Shown here piece after piece: positions 60,498-64,000 of a DNA stretch of 64,000 nt. Under the pieces are notes generated by a model that saw only the letters and a program-made list of their open reading frames with translations, did no database searches and was not told the origin of the DNA. The stretch comes from JACKII01 sp965202745. GTDB taxonomy: Bacteria > Pseudomonadota > Alphaproteobacteria > Bin95. Made by a program: the position numbers and the translations under genes. Where the stretch lies: contig CBDBCB010000018.1 in the NCBI GenBank assembly GCA_965202745.1, forward strand, positions 124,001 to 188,000, read 5' to 3'. Positions within the stretch are counted from its first letter, which is position 1. The number at the start of each line of letters is the position of its first letter.

Positions 60498-61549
60498 CGT
60501 GACTGAGCCCTCCCCTCAGGGAGACCCCGGGCAGCCCTCCGGGCTTTCGGGGATCGGCGTGAAGATGAGGTGGGGATGTAGTTGTCCCATCCTGGAAGGT
60601 AATATGGCTGTTTTCTGACCAGCTCTAGTTTGAGTTTTCGCCATCCCTTCAGTGCCTGCAAGGGCGTCTTGCTGCCCAGGGCTGATTGCGGCAGCGGCTG
60701 GGTGTAAAGCCAGACATAGCGAAGCAGCGTGGCTTCCAGATCCTCGCCGGATCGGAAGGGATGGCTCTGCAGAACCTCTTCGATGCGGCCATTGAACCGT
60801 TCGACCATACCGTTGGTCTGAGGTGACCTAGGCAGCGTCAGGCGATGATCGATATCGAGGGCGGCGCCCAGCGTGTCGCATTCATGCGCGCCTGTTGCGG
60901 CGCGCTGGCGCAGACCGAAGAGGCGATCCGTGAACTCTTTTCCATTATCCGGGAGTATGGGGCGGATCCGCATCGGGCAGGCGCGCTCCAGGGCGCGCAG
61001 GAAGCGCCGGGCATTGGCCGCTGTCTTGCTGTTGTAGACCCTGACAACAACCCAACGCGTTGCCCTGTCGATGGCCACGAAGAGGGAACGGCGGCGGCTC
61101 TCATCTGCCATCGGTGGCAGGTATTTCAGGTCGATGGGGATGGAACCGGGTTCATAGGCTTTGAAGGCGCTGTGCTTTGGCCGGGGCGATGCTGCTTTCA
61201 GGGCGCGCAGGGGCCCCACGCCATGCCGACGCAAGCAGCGGTCAAGGCCAGAGCGGGAGGCCTTCGGGTTCAAGAACTCGCGCACCACCGCCAGCAGATC
61301 ATCCAGCGAGACCAAAAGCGTCTTGCGGAGGGCCACCGCGACAGCTTCCTGCGCTGGCGTCAACGTCGTCTGAAGGCGATGGGGCGTGTGGCTGCGATCC
61401 TCCACGCTGGCACGCTGGCGCCATTTCCATACGGTCTGTTCCGTGGTCCCGTGACGCTCGGCAAGAACCCACGCAGGGTCGTCACTGGCCTGTATGGCCG
61501 CCCTGATCTTCGGTGGCGTCGTCGCCTGACTGTGAAGCTTGATCACCAT
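60494..61549 (-). CDS. IS481-family transposase (intact)
   Basis: Frame from ATG 61549 (MVIKLHSQATTPPKIRAAIQ). N-terminal helix-turn-helix domain (AERHGTTEQTVWKWRQRAS), then the integrase core with Asp in IDLKYLPPMADE, Asp in RPILPDNGKEF and Glu in NGMVERFNGRIEE. The element has no stop at its end after YYLPGWD; translation continues about 30 codons through flanking DNA to a stop at 60496-60494, overlapping the crcB start by four bases. The active source copy for this IS in the window. Confidence 0.9.
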   Translation of the reverse strand: MVIKLHSQATTPPKIRAAIQASDDPAWVLAERHGTTEQTVWKWRQRASVEDRSHTPHRLQTTLTPAQEAVAVALRKTLLVSLDDLLAVVREFLNPKASRSGLDRCLRRHGVGPLRALKAASPRPKHSAFKAYEPGSIPIDLKYLPPMADESRRRSLFVAIDRATRWVVVRVYNSKTAANARRFLRALERACPMRIRPILPDNGKEFTDRLFGLRQRAATGAHECDTLGAALDIDHRLTLPRSPQTNGMVERFNGRIEEVLQSHPFRSGEDLEATLLRYVWLYTQPLPQSALGSKTPLQALKGWRKLKLELVRKQPYYLPGWDNYIPTSSSRRSPKARRAARGLPEGRAQSR

Positions 61550-61640
61550 GTCGCTCTCCCATCCCGCGCCTCGGTCAAAACACAGCGTGCCATGAAAAAC
61601 GCAGAGCGACGAGGGCTATCCGATCAGCCGGAATGGAACA
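60583..61640 (-). mobile_element. IS481-family insertion sequence, copy B (intact)
   Basis: 1,058 bp with terminal inverted repeats TGTCCCATCCTGG and TGTTCCATTCCGG (as read inward). It lies between rarA and crcB and so splits the conserved degP-rarA-crcB-rluC-ATP12 run. A 32-bp direct repeat with one mismatch lies outside each end (60529-60560 and 61659-61690), some distance from the tips. No short target duplication is adjacent. Confidence 0.85.
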
Positions 61641-61658
61641 GGTAGGGAGGCTGACACA

Positions 61659-61690
61659 GGGCAGCCCTCCGGGCTTTCGGGGATCGGTGT
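61659..61690. repeat. 32-bp direct repeat flanking IS481 copy B
   Basis: Starts GGGCAGCCCTCCGGGCTTTC and matches 60529-60560 with one difference. It includes a small AGCCC/GGGCT hairpin followed by TTTC. The two copies bracket the element 18-22 bp outside its ends. Remaining gap to rarA (61691-61775) shows no gene. Confidence 0.75.
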
Positions 61691-61775
61691 TGCTTGCGGG
61701 CTTTCGGTGGTCGAGCCCCGGACGCCTCGGAGAGGCGGAACGGGGTCCCCTTCATAGAAATGCGCATGCCTTGCA

Positions 61776-63107
61776 TCACGCCCCGTTCCCTTCATCAGCG
61801 GCCAGCTTGGCCCGCAGGTCCGCCCAATAGGCCAAACGTTCGGCAACACGCTTTTCGTGGCCGCGGTCCGTTGGCTGGTAGAAGGTCTCTCTGGGCATAC
61901 CGTCCGGGAAGTAGTTCTGGCCGGAAAACCCGGCGTCCGTGTTGTGGTCGTAGGCGTAGCCCGCGCCGTAGCCGAGGTCTTTCATCAACTTGGTCGGCGC
62001 GTTCAGAATATGGGCGGGCGGGGCGAGCGAGCCGGTGCTTTTCGCCGACTTCATCGCCGCGCTGTACCCGGCATAAGCCGCATTCGACTTGGGCGAAGTC
62101 GCTAAATACAGCACGACCTGGGCGATTGCCAATTCGCCTTCCGGCGAACCCAGCCGCTCGTAGGTTTCCCACCCGGTAAGGGCCTGGGGCATGGCCTGCG
62201 GGTCAGCCATGCCGACGTCCTCGCTAGCGAAGCGCAGTAGGCGGCGGGCGATATAGCGGGGATCCTCGCCACCCGCCAGCATACGCGCCAGCCAATAGAG
62301 CGCCGCGTCCGGGTCGGAGCCTCGCAGCGACTTGTGCAAGGCGGAGATGAGGTTGTAGTGGGCTTCCTGGGCCTTGTCGTAGACCGGCGCGCGGGCGGCG
62401 AGCGCGATGGCATCGGGGCCGAGGGGTTCGCCGTCTGGATAGAGGCTCGCGGCCTGGGCCAGCACCTGCTCCACCATGTTGAGGAGGTAGCGGCCATCGC
62501 CATCGGCCATGGCGGCCAGCGCCTCCCGGGCGGCGGGCGTGAGCGGCAGGGGACGGCCAGTTTCTTCTTCCACCCGCCCCATCAGCTGCTCAAGCGCTTC
62601 CGCCGAGAGCCGGTACAGCACCATGACCTGACAACGGGACAGCAACGCCGCGTTCAGTTCGAACGAAGGATTTTCCGTTGTCGCGCCGACGAGGACGACC
62701 GTGCCATCCTCCACAAAGGGCAGGAAGCCATCCTGCTGGGCGCGGTTGAAACGGTGGATTTCGTCGATGAACAGCAGGGTACCCTGCCCCGCCGCGCGCC
62801 GGGCTTTGGCCTCGTCGAAAGCCTTGCGCAGATCGGCAACGCCGGAGAACACGGCCGAAAGCGGCATGAAGGCCAGACCAGCGGCTTCCGCCAGCAGGCG
62901 GGCGATGGTGGTCTTTCCACAGCCAGGCGGTCCCCAGAGGATGATGGATGCAAGCGAGCCTGCCGCCAGCATCCGGCCCAGCGGGCCTTCCGGTCCCAGA
63001 ACGTGTTCCTGTCCCACCACTTCAGCCAGCACAGACGGGCGTAGGCGGTCGGCCAGGGGCCGGGGCGCGGAATGCTCCAGCCCTGCGGCCTCAAACAGGC
63101 TGCTCAC
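61776..63107 (-). CDS. rarA: replication-associated recombination ATPase RarA (MgsA)
   Basis: 443 residues of the clamp-loader-like AAA+ family. PLADRLRPSVLAEVVGQEH at the start, Walker A GPPGCGKTTIARLLA, Walker B TLLFIDEIHRFNRAQQDGFL and sensor VGATTENPSFELN. C-terminal oligomerisation domain with HYNLISALHKSLRGSDPDAA, YWLARMLAGGEDPRYIARRL and the terminal FYQPTDRGHEKRV. Acts at stalled replication forks. Four-base ATGA overlap with degP upstream. Confidence 0.96.
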   Translation of the reverse strand: MSSLFEAAGLEHSAPRPLADRLRPSVLAEVVGQEHVLGPEGPLGRMLAAGSLASIILWGPPGCGKTTIARLLAEAAGLAFMPLSAVFSGVADLRKAFDEAKARRAAGQGTLLFIDEIHRFNRAQQDGFLPFVEDGTVVLVGATTENPSFELNAALLSRCQVMVLYRLSAEALEQLMGRVEEETGRPLPLTPAAREALAAMADGDGRYLLNMVEQVLAQAASLYPDGEPLGPDAIALAARAPVYDKAQEAHYNLISALHKSLRGSDPDAALYWLARMLAGGEDPRYIARRLLRFASEDVGMADPQAMPQALTGWETYERLGSPEGELAIAQVVLYLATSPKSNAAYAGYSAAMKSAKSTGSLAPPAHILNAPTKLMKDLGYGAGYAYDHNTDAGFSGQNYFPDGMPRETFYQPTDRGHEKRVAERLAYWADLRAKLAADEGNGA

Positions 63108-64000
63108 CTGCGGAACTCCATCTTCAGGCGCTTGCCGTTACGGCGGAGCGCGATGCGCCAGCGGAAGGGCTGCTGGGCGATAATCTTCTCCAGGTCGCGA
63201 ACCAGATCGGTTTCCCGTCCGTTCACCTCCTCCACCACATCGCCAGTGCGGAAGCCCAAGCGGCGGGCGACAGAGCCGCGGCGAATGCCGTCAACCACAA
63301 CACCGTCCGTCACGCCCTTCAGCCCCATTTCCTCGACTACCGCAGGCGAGACATTGATAACACGGAGGCCGGTAAACGGGGACTCGCCTTTCAGAACCGT
63401 CCGGTTGCGCGGCGGGTCTTCCGGGGGTGGCTCGGTCGCAACACGGGCCGAGAGCTGCTTGCCGCGCCGCCAGTAGGAGACTTCTGCGGACTTCGCCTCC
63501 AACGTCTCGAAGCGAAAACGCATGGCGACGGGATCATCGACCCGCTGCCCCTCAACAGCGAGGACAATGTCGTTAGGGCGCAGACCGGCACGGGCGAGCG
63601 GTCCCTTTGGGTGCACGGACAGCAGAATGATGCCGCGCGGACGCTCCAGCCCCAGGGCCTGGGCCGTGTCCTGACTGACCGGCTCCCCCTCGCCGCCCAG
63701 CCAGGGACGCACGACAGAGCCGCCAGACTGATAGGCAACGACCATGCGGCGCACCAGATTGGCCGGGATGGCAAAGCCGATGCCATGCGAGCCGCCGGAG
63801 CGGGTGAAAATCGCCGTGTTCACCCCCACCAACTGGCCATCCATATCAACCAAAGCGCCACCGGAATTGCCTGGGTTAATGGCAGCGTCAGTCTGAATGA
63901 AGACCCCGCCGTCACCGATTGAGCGGCTGGTGCGGGCGGCAGCGGAGATAATGCCGCTGGTCACGGTCTGGCCGACACCGAACGGGTTGCCGATGGCCAG
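63104..64000 (-). CDS. degP: DegP/HtrA-type periplasmic serine endoprotease, partial
   Basis: C-terminal 298 or so residues; the N-terminal part is beyond the window edge (frame open to base 64000, reading LAIGNPFGVGQTV). The catalytic Ser is in AAINPGNSGGALVDMDGQLV, preceded by GGVFIQTD and followed by GSHGIGFAIPANLVRRMV. Two PDZ domains follow: GLERPRGIILLSVHPKGPLA with LRPNDIVLAVEG, and VVDGIRRGSVARRLGFRTGD. Protein quality control in the periplasm. Lies directly upstream of rarA, as in many alphaproteobacteria. Confidence 0.93.
   Translation of the reverse strand: MAIGNPFGVGQTVTSGIISAAARTSRSIGDGGVFIQTDAAINPGNSGGALVDMDGQLVGVNTAIFTRSGGSHGIGFAIPANLVRRMVVAYQSGGSVVRPWLGGEGEPVSQDTAQALGLERPRGIILLSVHPKGPLARAGLRPNDIVLAVEGQRVDDPVAMRFRFETLEAKSAEVSYWRRGKQLSARVATEPPPEDPPRNRTVLKGESPFTGLRVINVSPAVVEEMGLKGVTDGVVVDGIRRGSVARRLGFRTGDVVEEVNGRETDLVRDLEKIIAQQPFRWRIALRRNGKRLKMEFRR

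Overview
The window reads as a high-GC alphaproteobacterial chromosome segment, probably from a Rhodospirillales-like or related marine or host-associated lineage. Pointers are the aerobic cobaltochelatase pair cobS/cobT with its DnaJ-like neighbour, an RpoH-type heat-shock sigma factor, an ATP12 chaperone, a pccB/pccA pair, the tight run degP-rarA-crcB-rluC-ATP12, a TRAP transporter, PhyH and TauD dioxygenases, a VPLPA/PEP-CTERM-type surface protein and RTX repeat proteins. The taxon is inferred from gene content only.

Layout. 1-7.3 kb: end of dapB, a broken esterase, a DUF2244 gene, an intact IS256-type element, a lipoprotein gene with an in-frame stop, and a minus-strand SDR / MaoC / PhyH set. 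7.0-16.2 kb: a segment that appears inverted. It holds a TRAP transporter (dctPQM), a PEP-CTERM-like protein, a GST, a truncated IS256 copy that cuts a GNAT gene, a TetR regulator and half of a mandelate-racemase-like gene. 16.2-31.2 kb: malate/lactate dehydrogenase, a saccharopine-dehydrogenase/DUF4166 gene split by a stop, a frameshifted acyl-CoA synthetase, rluD, rpoH, a Ppx/GppA phosphatase, a SixA phosphatase, cobT-cobS-DnaJ and a frameshifted FAD oxidoreductase. 31.2-40.6 kb: tRNA-Met, 5-FCL, mnmA, tenA, a ferredoxin, a selD fusion, an SDR, a TPR protein and a gamma-glutamyltransferase. 40.7-49.8 kb: a broken RTX gene, a fused biotin-dependent carboxylase missing most of its biotin carboxylase, a broken YeeE with an intact partner, an LLM oxidoreductase, a second RTX remnant, and an IS481-type element sitting on the truncated end of rplY. 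49.9-64 kb: a TauD gene with a stop, a thioesterase, a flavin reductase, a glycosyltransferase with an 18-bp tandem repeat and frameshift, bpt, an EVE protein, pccA, pccB, ATP12, rluC, crcB, a second IS481 copy, rarA and degP (running off the end).

Main result. Two genes broken at opposite ends of a 9.2-kb segment each become continuous and in frame if 6980-16213 is flipped. They are a mandelate-racemase-like gene (halves at 15619-16223 + and 6979-6670 -) and an M15A peptidase (halves at 16351-16214 - and 6970-7297 +). Both breakpoints carry the same 10-bp sequence in inverted orientation (6970-6979 and 16214-16223). Flipping back also restores a plausible operon: TetR, racemase, PhyH, MaoC, SDR.

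Second result. About fifteen accessory genes are damaged by frameshift, in-frame stop, deletion or IS junction, while housekeeping genes (rpoH, rluD, mnmA, pccAB, rarA, bpt, cobST) are intact. With several IS copies and at least three families of dispersed inverted repeats, this looks like a genome in active decay and rearrangement. Some single-base indels lie in homopolymers and could be sequencing errors. I saw no CRISPR array, prophage, rRNA or antiphage system.
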